From Acidianus sp. HS-5 (lineage in GTDB: Archaea > Thermoproteota > Thermoprotei_A > Sulfolobales > Sulfolobaceae): a DNA stretch of 64,000 nt. The stretch lies in NCBI RefSeq assembly GCF_021655615.1, contig NZ_AP025245.1, positions 2,511,001 to 2,575,000 of the forward strand, in the 5' to 3' direction. The position numbers and the translations under genes were made by a program. Below the pieces are notes generated by a model that was given only the letters and a program-made list of their open reading frames with translations, was not told where the DNA came from and did no database searches. Below, one piece after another: positions 8,943 through 17,531 of the stretch; the stretch's first letter is position 1; the number at the start of each line of letters is the position of its first letter.

Positions 8943-9295
8943 AATCTATTTTTATTATATAATAACGCATCAGAGTTTTCAATCTCCTTGTATCCATCAA
9001 TTTCATCTAAAAGTTTTTTTGCAGTACTTTTTACTTCTTCTATATCATAATCGTTAATTATTTCTTCCAATAATTTTTTTGTTAGATCAATTCCTATAAT
9101 AAATACGAGCTCGGTAAAATCTGGACTTAATAAATAATCTGCAAGTTTCTTAGGATTTCCTCCATATGCGGAAAAATTATATTTATTTTCAGCTTCTCCT
9201 AATAACTTCCTTACTTCATCTAACCTTTTTGGATCTAGAGTATTCGGGGTTAGCACTTTATTAGCTATATGCCTCAGAAAATCTGGAGGGCTCAA
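8939..9295 (-). CDS. Conserved small helical protein, unknown function
   Basis: A 118-residue frame convergent with the thermosome gene and overlapping it by 4 bp. It starts at TTG 9295; the nearest upstream ATG (near 9315) is in another frame. The predicted protein is mostly alpha-helical with one hydrophobic stretch (LVFIIGIDL) and no cysteines. I recognise no domain. The charged, helix-patterned composition and the tight packing against thsA argue that it is a real gene rather than a shadow. Function is unknown. Confidence 0.6.
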   Translation of the reverse strand: MSPPDFLRHIANKVLTPNTLDPKRLDEVRKLLGEAENKYNFSAYGGNPKKLADYLLSPDFTELVFIIGIDLTKKLLEEIINDYDIEEVKSTAKKLLDEIDGYKEIENSDALLYNKNRF

Positions 9296-9407
9296 AATTA
9301 TTTCGCCTAAACATGATATATTATACTCATGTATAAAAGGATTAACGTGATCGATTTCTAATTAATATTTAAAAGTCTGGAAAGTAAAAAGAAAATAGTG
9401 GATAGTG

Positions 9408-9707
9408 ATGAGTAGCAGAAGGAGGAAGAAGAAAGAGGCAGACGAAACAGAAGATGTTGAGAATAAACTAAAAGTTGTTTATTCAGACAAGGATGTTGTC
9501 GTAATGACAGCTCCTAATGAGGAAGAATTAAAGCAAATATTGCTTGATTTATTAACTGAGAAGCCAATGAACTTGAAAGAATTGCATAATAAGTTATCTG
9601 GAATTGCAAGCGAAGATAAAATAAGGAGAGCTCTAGCGGGACTTACAGAAAAAGGGCAAGTGACTTTATTAGAAGATGGAAGATATGCAAAGTTAGGTAC
9701 AGAGTAG
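9408..9707 (+). CDS. Small winged-helix protein with basic N terminus
   Basis: A 99-residue protein (100 if GTG 9405 is used). Residues 2-10 are strongly basic (SSRRRKKKE). The C-terminal 65 residues form a winged-helix pattern: helix, MNLKELHNKLSGIASEDKIRRALAGL, then a wing LLEDGRYAKL. An AT-rich TATA-like element at 9366-9375 predicts transcription starting about 10 bp upstream. It is convergent with the double four-cysteine gene. It probably binds DNA or a transcription or replication complex, but the target is unknown. Confidence 0.75.
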   Translation: MSSRRRKKKEADETEDVENKLKVVYSDKDVVVMTAPNEEELKQILLDLLTEKPMNLKELHNKLSGIASEDKIRRALAGLTEKGQVTLLEDGRYAKLGTE

Positions 9708-10091
9708 TTAGGTGCGTCTCAACGGGCACGATTGCCAGTATTTTGAGCATAATCTTGCTTGGCCCTCCGTAATTATCCTGTTTAATATTTTGCAAGAAGC
9801 TATGAAGCCGTTTTCGGTTTTCATGAGCTGAAAGAATTCGCAACCACTGTCTATTTTTTCCTGAATTAAGCTTATTTTAGGGTAAAATTTTATATCTTGA
9901 TCTACTTTTTCATCTTGTTGATAGTTTTCTAGTCCTTCCTTTTCTTCTCCTTGATCTACATAATACCTACAGGTCTTATAGGTCTTAAAACATCTATTTG
10001 CACTGACTACTATATCTGAAGGAGAATCTAACATTGGAGAAATGCAGTATCCATTCTTATAAAAAGGACAAATATCACGTTTCTGCAACAT
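9708..10091 (-). CDS. Protein with two copies of a four-cysteine module, unknown function
   Basis: The 127-residue protein contains two similar cysteine modules: C8, C16, C34, C41 and C84, C100, C115, C122. Both begin with C-x-F-Y/F and end with a C-x6-C pair containing an aromatic (CFKTYKTC and CSKYWQSC). A related module occurs in the protein at 5369-5710. The spacing suggests iron-sulphur or zinc binding. A polar, Gln/Asp/Glu-rich linker joins the modules. The start ATG 10091 overlaps the end of the upstream 64-residue gene by 17 bp, so they form an operon. No named family is recognised. Confidence 0.72.
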   Translation of the reverse strand: MLQKRDICPFYKNGYCISPMLDSPSDIVVSANRCFKTYKTCRYYVDQGEEKEGLENYQQDEKVDQDIKFYPKISLIQEKIDSGCEFFQLMKTENGFIASCKILNRIITEGQARLCSKYWQSCPLRRT

Positions 10092-10269
10092 CCCTCACTA
10101 TAACATGAACTCCTAAAATATCATCATCAGATAAGCCCGGTATGTGAATCCTATTTATATTTATTTTATCAACTTTTTCAATATTTATTTTCTCAAGCGC
10201 TTCTTTTATATTATTTTCGTTTACCTTTTTTGAAGAATCTTCAACTATTAAAATATCCGCTATTTTCAT
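10075..10269 (-). CDS. Small conserved protein (64 aa), unknown function
   Basis: ATG 10269 gives a 64-residue protein beginning MKIADILIVED; the frame extends further upstream but the extra part is low-complexity leucine-rich and would run into the divergent argS start. The pattern strand-helix-strand-helix-strand suggests a small alpha/beta fold. It has no cysteines and no known motif. It overlaps the following double four-cysteine gene by 17 bp and diverges from argS across about 50 bp. Confidence 0.6.
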   Translation of the reverse strand: MKIADILIVEDSSKKVNENNIKEALEKINIEKVDKININRIHIPGLSDDDILGVHVIVRDVAET

Positions 10270-10322
10270 GAATATGGAGTTAAGTAACAAAGAATTAAAA
10301 ATCAAACCCTCTAATACCACTT

Positions 10323-12191
10323 GTGTATGCTTTAGCAAAAGCAAAAGACGAGTTGGCAAATTATCTTAGTAACCTACTCGGTGTGGATAAGGAGAAAGTT
10401 TTAAATAGTATTGAATATCCGACGAAAGAGCAAATAGCCGATTTAGCCTTACCTTTACCTTCAGTTACGAAGAATTTTAACGTTGAGGTTAAAGAATACA
10501 AAGGAAGGTTAATAAAGGAAGTATGGAGAGACGGAGTATTTATTAACGCTAAGTTAAACTACAAGGAATTGTTAAAGGAGATTTTTACAAATTTCTCGGA
10601 GGATTATGGTATAATTAAGACTGAGAAACCTTTAAGAATAATAGTAGAACACACAAGCGCTAACCCTATTCATCCTTTACACATAGGGCATTTAAGGAAT
10701 TCCATACTTGGAGATACATTAGCTAGAATGCTAAAAGCAAGAGGACATAATGTTAACGTAAGATTTTACGTTAATGACAGTGGGAGGCAGGTAGCTTTAC
10801 TTATTTATGGGCTTTCAAAACTAGGATATCCAGAACCCTCAAAAGAAGATAAAAAAGACCAATGGTTAGGATTAATTTATGCAATGACTAACGTTATCTT
10901 GGAAATTAAGAAGATAAATGAGGAGCTAAAGACTATCACTAACGATTCTGAATATAAGGAAAAGATAGCTAGGAGAGATGAGTTATTAATTTCAGCTTCA
11001 GAATTGAGTAAAAGAAATCAAGATTATTTTAACACCCTTTCAGAACAAATAATGAATGATAAAGATCCAGAAGGAGAAATTTCAAAAATAATAGAAAACT
11101 ATGAGAAAGGGAATGAGGAAATAAAGAAAATAGTAAGGAAATATGTTAACTATGCTTTAGAAGGATTTAAGGAAAGCTTAGAGAAACTACATATAACGTT
11201 TGATAATTTTGATTATGAGAGCGATCTTTTGTGGAATAATGAGGTTAAGCTTGTTCTAGATTTTGCATTAACTTCAACTGCTAAAATTGATTATAAGGGT
11301 ACAGTAGCATTGGATTTGCAAAATTATATTGACGATGATATTAGGAAGGAGGTAAGACTTCCAAAAGGCTTAGAAATACCTCCGTTAGTCTTAATGAGAT
11401 CAGATGGTACATCGTTATACACAGTTAGAGACATCGCATATACTATTTATAAATTCAAGCAATTTAATGCAGATGAAGTAATAAATGTAATAGCAGAACA
11501 GCAATCCATACCACAAATGCAGTTAAGAGCTGCTCTTTATATCTTGGGATGGAGGAAATTCGCAACTAATTTGATTCACTTCTCTTATGGTATGGTCACA
11601 TTACAAGGAATGAAGATGAGCGGAAGATTAGGTAAATACATCTCTCTAGACGAGGTTTACGATAAAGTAGCTGAGGCGGTTAAGGCAAAAATCGAGGAGA
11701 AAAAAGGGATTTTAGACAATCTTAACGAAATAGTTAATTCTGCTATAAGATATACGATTGTTTCAGTGTCAGCAAATAAGCCAGTGTCCTTTGACGTTAA
11801 AAGAGTTGCAAACTTTGAGGAAAATAGCGGTCCTTATTTGCAATACACTTATGCCAGGGCTTATAATATATTGGCAAAGTCTACTGATATCCTAGATATT
11901 TCAAAGATAGATGAGACTGAATTAAAAGATGAGAAGAGAATAATACTTTTGAGTATAGCTAAGTTTCCAGATGTATTTATCAGCTCTGTGGATTATTTAC
12001 AACCCGAAGTTCTCACAGTGTTTTTAAGAAGGCTTGCAGATGTATTTAACTCCTGGTATGATAAGGAAAGAGTTATCCAGGAACCCAATGAATCAAAGAG
12101 GATAACTAGGTTATTCATTGTTAAAGGTGTTGAAACAGTACTGAGAAATGGCCTTAATACTTTAGGTATAGCTTCTTTAACTCGTATGTGA
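10323..12191 (+). CDS. argS: Arginyl-tRNA synthetase
   Basis: This class I synthetase charges tRNA-Arg with arginine. The 622-residue protein has the HIGH-box HIGHLRNS (near residue 123), a catalytic core with the AEQQSIPQMQ segment, the KMSKS-equivalent KMSGRLG (near 438), and a C-terminal DALR anticodon-binding domain ending LNTLGIASLTRM. It starts at GTG 10323. Ten base pairs after its stop begins a tRNA-Arg(GCG) gene, so enzyme and substrate RNA are adjacent on the same strand. The length is normal for the family and no defect is visible. Confidence 0.96.
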   Translation: MYALAKAKDELANYLSNLLGVDKEKVLNSIEYPTKEQIADLALPLPSVTKNFNVEVKEYKGRLIKEVWRDGVFINAKLNYKELLKEIFTNFSEDYGIIKTEKPLRIIVEHTSANPIHPLHIGHLRNSILGDTLARMLKARGHNVNVRFYVNDSGRQVALLIYGLSKLGYPEPSKEDKKDQWLGLIYAMTNVILEIKKINEELKTITNDSEYKEKIARRDELLISASELSKRNQDYFNTLSEQIMNDKDPEGEISKIIENYEKGNEEIKKIVRKYVNYALEGFKESLEKLHITFDNFDYESDLLWNNEVKLVLDFALTSTAKIDYKGTVALDLQNYIDDDIRKEVRLPKGLEIPPLVLMRSDGTSLYTVRDIAYTIYKFKQFNADEVINVIAEQQSIPQMQLRAALYILGWRKFATNLIHFSYGMVTLQGMKMSGRLGKYISLDEVYDKVAEAVKAKIEEKKGILDNLNEIVNSAIRYTIVSVSANKPVSFDVKRVANFEENSGPYLQYTYARAYNILAKSTDILDISKIDETELKDEKRIILLSIAKFPDVFISSVDYLQPEVLTVFLRRLADVFNSWYDKERVIQEPNESKRITRLFIVKGVETVLRNGLNTLGIASLTRM

Positions 12192-12201
12192 AAAATATCT
12201 A

Positions 12202-12444
<243 letters not shown>

Positions 12445-12785
12445 ATGTATTATGCTAAGGATATAGTTAAAGCATTGTATAAGCTAATATAGAACTGAAA
12501 GAAGATTGCGAAATTCTTCAAGGCCTCTTTTTATACTGCTAAAACTGCATAAATGTTTGTATCTTATACTTTCTGAGATTTTAAAGTGCAAGATCTTTTC
12601 CCTGATATACGGAAGATAGCTGCGTAATTTGAGGAATATTGTTGCCCTTTAAACTCCAATAGAGTGTAATAAGAATATTATAGAACAGAGATATCCAGGT
12701 AACAGTTATCGAAGGTTGTGTGCTCAAAGTTAGATTTATTATAGTAATTATATAAATGAGTTTTTACTGCAATTATAAGAATGTT
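12445..12785. other. Gene-free AT-rich stretch next to the integrase scar
   Basis: No coding frame with a recognisable pattern was found on either strand. The stretch begins where the int(N) remnant starts and ends at the DUF1059 gene on the minus strand, so it may hold decayed element DNA. I saw no tRNA fragment, inverted terminal repeat or box motif in it. Confidence 0.5.
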
Positions 12786-12983
12786 TCATATTTTCTTTAC
12801 ATTTTGTTTTATCTTATCCACTAGATCTTCTGGCATTTGTGAAATTCCGTGGGCTAATTTAGCGTGAATTTTAAGGATTTCTAGCAGTTCTTCTTCACTT
12901 GAAGATCCCTTTACTTGAAATCCGCAATTCATTCCTATGGATTTGCATTCAAAGTAGTATTTTTTCTTTGAAAATAACTTCAT
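12786..12983 (-). CDS. DUF1059 small metal-binding-type protein
   Basis: A 65-residue protein with the DUF1059 pattern: an aromatic-Cys start (YYFECKSIGMNCGF), a helix SEEELLEILKIHAKLAHG and a short C-terminal helix. The two cysteines and the histidines are the proposed metal ligands of this family of small archaeal and bacterial proteins. Function is not established. It faces the tandem DUF1059 gene divergently, with about 87 bp between the starts, and the sequences are clearly homologous, so the pair probably arose by local duplication. Confidence 0.8.
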   Translation of the reverse strand: MKLFSKKKYYFECKSIGMNCGFQVKGSSSEEELLEILKIHAKLAHGISQMPEDLVDKIKQNVKKI

Positions 12984-13070
12984 AAAAATAAATGTGAATG
13001 TCTGGTATTAACAGATGTGTTAGAAATCTTCTAACTAATCCTTTTGTATTATCGCTCCTTATTATTGCTC

Positions 13071-13427
13071 ATGAAATACACGTTCAGTTGTGCAGATATA
13101 GGAATGAACTGTGGGTTCGAAGTAATGAATGCTGGAAGCGAAGAAGAACTGCTAGAAATGTTAAAAATACATGCAAAAATGGATCATGGAATTACATCAA
13201 TTCCTCCAGAGTTAGTAGATAAAATAAAGAAAGCTATTAAAAAGTCAGGCAAATACTCGTTTAGTTGTGCTGACATAGGAATGAATTGTGGATTTGAAAT
13301 AATAGGCGCGGCAAGCGAAGACGAATTGCTTCAACAATTGACTGTTCACGCTAAAATGAGCCATAAGATGAGTAATATTTCACAAGATACTTTGAACACT
13401 ATTAAACAAAAAATAAGAGTAGCTTAA
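13071..13427 (+). CDS. Tandem DUF1059 protein (two domains)
   Basis: The 118-residue protein consists of two DUF1059 units, about 1-58 and 60-118, each starting YTFSCADIGMNCGFE or a close variant and followed by a helix ending in HAKM. ATG 13071 is the natural start because it begins the first unit exactly. With the divergent single-domain gene this makes three units in 650 bp. The conserved Cys pair and His in each unit suggest metal binding; the physiological role is unknown. Duplication followed by in-frame fusion best explains the layout. Confidence 0.82.
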   Translation: MKYTFSCADIGMNCGFEVMNAGSEEELLEMLKIHAKMDHGITSIPPELVDKIKKAIKKSGKYSFSCADIGMNCGFEIIGAASEDELLQQLTVHAKMSHKMSNISQDTLNTIKQKIRVA

Positions 13428-13531
13428 TTATATATTTTTTAATTGTATACACTATTTATTTTTTTCTAGTTAACGGGGTAGTACTATAACGGATTATAAT
13501 TATCCTATTAAATGTTAGAAAACAATATAAT

Positions 13532-16054
13532 ATGATAGCAATGCAAACTAGTACTGTTAGTTTATTATCGCTTAATAAGATTAAAGTAGTGAAGAGGGAC
13601 GGTAGGAAGGAAGAGTTCAAGCTGGAAAAAATTCTGGTAAGGATCGGTTTTGTTCCCTCTGAAGTCATAGACGGTATAGCAAACGATGTAATACAGAATT
13701 CTAAGGATAATGCTATTGACACCAAGACAATTGCAGATATTGTTGAAAGAAATTTAATAGAGAACTCTTTAGAGCACCCAGAATTAATGGACTTCGCAAA
13801 GAAGTTCGTCTTAGCAAGAATTTATAATCATGTTTACGGGAAAGGGAAATGGAAAGACTTCGACCCAAAGGATCTCCTTTTCACTTACAATGCGCTAAAA
13901 GTACTAGAAGCCAGATACTTGCTTAAGGACCCAAACACTTTGCGTTACATAGAAACTCCGCAAATGATGTTCAGAAGAGTAGCTAGATTCCTGGCAGGAG
14001 TTGAGGGACAGTACGGCAAGAGTGAAGATGAAGTTAAACGGATAGAGGAAAAATTATACGAAATTATGAGCGATCTTAAGTTCTTACCCAATACACCAAC
14101 TCTAATGAACAGTGGGACAAGGCTTGGCATACTTTCTGCATGCTTCGTACTCCCAGTTAAAGATTCAATGACTACCCAAGAAGGAGACGGAATTTATGAT
14201 ACGTTAAGGGCAATGGCTTTAGTTCATCAACAAGGAGGAGGAACTGGCTTTGACTTCTCAGAATTAAGACCGAAAGGTGATGTAGTAGCGTCAACTGCTG
14301 GAGTAGCGTCCGGTCCAGTATCTTTCATGAAGATCTTTGATGTTTCTACAGATGTAGTAAAACAAGGAGGAAAGAGAAGAGGAGCGAACATGGGAGTAAT
14401 GCATGTATGGCATGCAGAAATTGAGGATTTTATTCACGCAAAGTCTGGAAAGCTAAAAGATGTCCAGTTACAGAATTTTAACATCTCCGTGGGAGTATAT
14501 GATTACTTCATGGAAAAAGTAGAGAGAGGAGAGGAAGTACCACTGATTACTCCAAGGAAAACTAAGATTCAGGGGACAGATCATGATTACTATATAGTAA
14601 AGGCCAGAAATTACATGAATGAAGACTGGGTTCAAGAAGAGATCTTGAACGAGCTTGAAGAGAAAGGCGGTGCAGTATGGTTAGATGAGAGTAAAATAAT
14701 AACGGTAGACGAGGCATTAGCAATTGCAGAAAAAGAAGGGGCAGTAATAAGGTGGGTAAATGCGAGGCAGTTATTTGACGAGATTGTAAAGAGTGCTTGG
14801 GATGGTGGCGATCCAGGCTTACTCTTTATTGATGAGATAAACAGGAGGCATCCAGTGTGGTATTTAGGCAAAATACAAGCAACAAACCCGTGCGGGGAAG
14901 AGCCGCTATTACCCTGGGAGTCTTGTAACCTAGGTTCAATCAATTTGGAGAAGTTTGTTAGAGAAGTAAATGGTAAACCTACAATTGATTGGGATAGTCT
15001 TGCCGAGACTGTAAAATATGCAGTAAGGCTTTTAGATAACGTAATAGATGCAAATCGCTATCCATTAAAGCAGATAGAAGGGTCAACAAAGCGGACCAGA
15101 AAAGTAGGATTAGGAGTAATGGGTTTAGCAAGAATGTTAATTAAGTTAGGAATACCTTACGATAGTATTGATGCAATATACTTATCTTATCAGTTGGCTA
15201 AATTTATCTACTATTATGCTTTCAAGACTTCAATAGAGTTAGCAAAAGAGAAAGGATCATTCTCAGTCTACGATCCTCTAAGGTATCATGATATATGGGA
15301 AACAGCAAGACCGTTCGATTACTTACTTGAAATAACTAAGGTAGAAGGAAAACCTTCAGATTATGTTAGAAAGCTAACAGTAGTAGTCGATAAACTAGAT
15401 TTCTCAGAACTTAAAGCCGAGAGAATAAAGCATGGCTTAAGGAACTCTACAGTAGTATCTGTAGCACCAACTGGTACGATATCAATAATAGCTGGAACTT
15501 CATCATCAATAGAACCTCTCTTCGCCTTAGCCTTTATCAGAAATGTAGCAGTAGGGAAATTCATGGAAATAGATCCACTATTCTTAGAGTACTTAAGGCG
15601 TTATGAGCTTGATAATCCGGAGGTTGTGAAGAAAATTGCAGAAACAGGAACTGTGGGAGAAAACATGTTCATGCCAGCTACAATCAGGAAACTCTTCAGA
15701 ACTGCGCATGAAGTACCTCCAGAATTTCACTTATTGCACCAGGCAGCATGGCAGCAATGGAATGACTCTGGGACTTCAAAGACAATAAACCTTAGGACTG
15801 AAGAACCTCCAGAGACTGTAGAGAAGGTATACTTACTAGCTTGGAAGTTGGGAATTAAAGGGATAACAATATATAGAGACAAGTCAAAATCTCAGCAAGT
15901 AATATACTTCGGAATAAAGAAGGAAAGAGAAGAAAAAGAGAAGAGAGAGCAAGAAAAGAAACAACAAGTTCTTCCATCGTCATTCAGAATGGAGAAGAAG
16001 TTCGTAGAAGTAGATGAGAACTACGCAGGTGGATGCAAGACCTGTGAGTTATAA
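13532..16054 (+). CDS. nrdJ: Adenosylcobalamin-dependent (class II) ribonucleotide reductase
   Basis: The enzyme reduces ribonucleotides to deoxyribonucleotides using a B12-derived radical. The 840-residue protein starts with an ATP-cone (KIKVVKRDGRKEEFKLEKI), followed by the ten-stranded barrel with the FLPNTPTLMNSG segment and the active-site signature NPCGEEPLLPWESCNLGS near residue 450. It ends CKTCEL, the flexible redox cysteine pair that re-reduces the active site. ATG 13532 (or ATG 13541) gives a full N-terminal cone. It stands alone as a monocistronic unit behind a TA-rich promoter region. A separate small subunit is not expected for class II. Confidence 0.94.
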   Translation: MIAMQTSTVSLLSLNKIKVVKRDGRKEEFKLEKILVRIGFVPSEVIDGIANDVIQNSKDNAIDTKTIADIVERNLIENSLEHPELMDFAKKFVLARIYNHVYGKGKWKDFDPKDLLFTYNALKVLEARYLLKDPNTLRYIETPQMMFRRVARFLAGVEGQYGKSEDEVKRIEEKLYEIMSDLKFLPNTPTLMNSGTRLGILSACFVLPVKDSMTTQEGDGIYDTLRAMALVHQQGGGTGFDFSELRPKGDVVASTAGVASGPVSFMKIFDVSTDVVKQGGKRRGANMGVMHVWHAEIEDFIHAKSGKLKDVQLQNFNISVGVYDYFMEKVERGEEVPLITPRKTKIQGTDHDYYIVKARNYMNEDWVQEEILNELEEKGGAVWLDESKIITVDEALAIAEKEGAVIRWVNARQLFDEIVKSAWDGGDPGLLFIDEINRRHPVWYLGKIQATNPCGEEPLLPWESCNLGSINLEKFVREVNGKPTIDWDSLAETVKYAVRLLDNVIDANRYPLKQIEGSTKRTRKVGLGVMGLARMLIKLGIPYDSIDAIYLSYQLAKFIYYYAFKTSIELAKEKGSFSVYDPLRYHDIWETARPFDYLLEITKVEGKPSDYVRKLTVVVDKLDFSELKAERIKHGLRNSTVVSVAPTGTISIIAGTSSSIEPLFALAFIRNVAVGKFMEIDPLFLEYLRRYELDNPEVVKKIAETGTVGENMFMPATIRKLFRTAHEVPPEFHLLHQAAWQQWNDSGTSKTINLRTEEPPETVEKVYLLAWKLGIKGITIYRDKSKSQQVIYFGIKKEREEKEKREQEKKQQVLPSSFRMEKKFVEVDENYAGGCKTCEL

Positions 16055-16102
16055 TGCAAAATATTTTTATATTTCTTTATCCTATTTTCAATTGATAAAC
16101 TC

Positions 16103-16477
16103 ATGTCTGTTACTCCTCCATGTGAAATTTCAGTAAAGGAAATATTGCCTGCAGTGAGGTCTATAATTGCTACTAAGCTTGTAAAGGAGAAGGGACTTCC
16201 TTTGTATGAAGCGGCAAAGAAAATGGGCATAACACCAGCAGCAGTTGCAAATTATATGAATAAAAAGAGAGGCAATGGTGTTAGAGAACTAATACAACAT
16301 GATAAGAAAATGATGGAAATGATATCGGATTTTGTTGATAAAGTATACATCGGAACTAATGAGGATTTGTCTAATTATTATTGCATGTTATGTTCAGAAG
16401 GTAAAAAGGTTCTTAAACGTAATGGCATAGATGTTCCTTTGTGTGCTTATGAGTCATCTCTGATGCTTAAGCAATAA
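16103..16477 (+). CDS. HTH regulator with C-terminal cysteine cluster
   Basis: A 124-residue protein of the COG2522 type. A helix-turn-helix lies at about 32-55 (LPLYEAAKKMGITPAAVANYMN). A cysteine near the N terminus (TPPCEI) and a C-terminal CMLC plus a further C could bind an iron-sulphur cluster or zinc, making it a possible redox sensor. It follows nrdJ by 48 bp on the same strand, behind its own TATA-like sequence. Its 3' end overlaps the convergent gene upstream-coupled to gatE by 11 bp. Targets are unknown. Confidence 0.75.
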   Translation: MSVTPPCEISVKEILPAVRSIIATKLVKEKGLPLYEAAKKMGITPAAVANYMNKKRGNGVRELIQHDKKMMEMISDFVDKVYIGTNEDLSNYYCMLCSEGKKVLKRNGIDVPLCAYESSLMLKQ

Positions 16478-17531
16478 TCTTCCTCTTTAAGTACGGTTCT
16501 ATTAATTTTCTTAATTTTATTCTAATATTTTTTATTCCCCATCTTCTTATTGGAATTCTTACTCTATCAAATTCTGTAACTAATTCTTCTCCATCTGCTA
16601 TTGCGCTTTCTATTCTAGCGGAGAAAATCATAGTAGAGATTATATCATCATTTGAGAAATTTTCTAAAATCAAGAACAGTTCATTATCCTTATAGTCTAG
16701 ATATAATGGAATTACTGAAGACGGTTCTAACTTATATAGGCTTACATTATACTTAGGTTTACAGTCTAAATTAATGACATTGTTTTTAAGATCCCATGAA
16801 ATTCTTGCAGGCTTAGCTTCATTCCATCTTTTTGATTTAATAATATAAACAGGGTTCTCGCTCTCTATTTCTATTTTGCCTAAGTCAAATTTTATATTGA
16901 ACGGATCTGAAGAAATTAATGATAATGCATAATCGGATTGCAAGGATATGAAGCTAGAGGAATTTATGGGTTTTCTACTTTCCTCTATATAGAAAGGATT
17001 TAGGAAATAGAATTTTGGATTGTAAAAATTGCTTTCTATCTTATCTGTTATTTCGTATCCTTGTGTCTGTATACTAATTTTTTCTGTCAGTTCCCCTGCA
17101 TGCAAATAATACCATTTTTTATCTATTAGCAATTTCCTATCCCAAGGAGATGGGTTAAAATATCCTTCTCCTTCACTGCATGGTATCAGATCTTTGATTA
17201 GGTTTATTAGAGTACTCTTATTTATCTTAATAAAACTCCAAGGAATTGATTTTATATGTAATGGAGTTAAAATTATAAAAGGTTCTTTAGGAATATCTCC
17301 TTCAGTAACGATTTCACTTCCGTCAACTCCTATTATTCTTGCCCTATATTTCCATAAAATTTCCTTGGCATTATATAGTTTAAGAAGTTGTGGTAATTGT
17401 TCAATGTTTAAGTCTTCATCTTCTATTTTTATAGATTTAATATTAGCGAAAGGAAGAGAAAAATCTAACATTATTGGTCCGACAAATGCCTTTTCGTCAT
17501 CTTTCGGGTTCGGGGGTAATTCTTCATCCAT
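16467..17531 (-). CDS. Conserved protein of unknown function downstream of gatE
   Basis: A 354-residue protein whose start overlaps the gatE stop by 8 bp, so it is translated from the gatDE operon. The sequence is rich in beta-strand patterns with many hydrophobic/charged alternations and several aromatic residues; no transmembrane segment, metal motif or ATP site is visible. The N terminus is acidic and proline-containing (EELPPNPKDDE). I recognise no family. Operon position suggests a link to tRNA or translation, but this is only context. Confidence 0.65.
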   Translation of the reverse strand: MDEELPPNPKDDEKAFVGPIMLDFSLPFANIKSIKIEDEDLNIEQLPQLLKLYNAKEILWKYRARIIGVDGSEIVTEGDIPKEPFIILTPLHIKSIPWSFIKINKSTLINLIKDLIPCSEGEGYFNPSPWDRKLLIDKKWYYLHAGELTEKISIQTQGYEITDKIESNFYNPKFYFLNPFYIEESRKPINSSSFISLQSDYALSLISSDPFNIKFDLGKIEIESENPVYIIKSKRWNEAKPARISWDLKNNVINLDCKPKYNVSLYKLEPSSVIPLYLDYKDNELFLILENFSNDDIISTMIFSARIESAIADGEELVTEFDRVRIPIRRWGIKNIRIKLRKLIEPYLKRKIIA

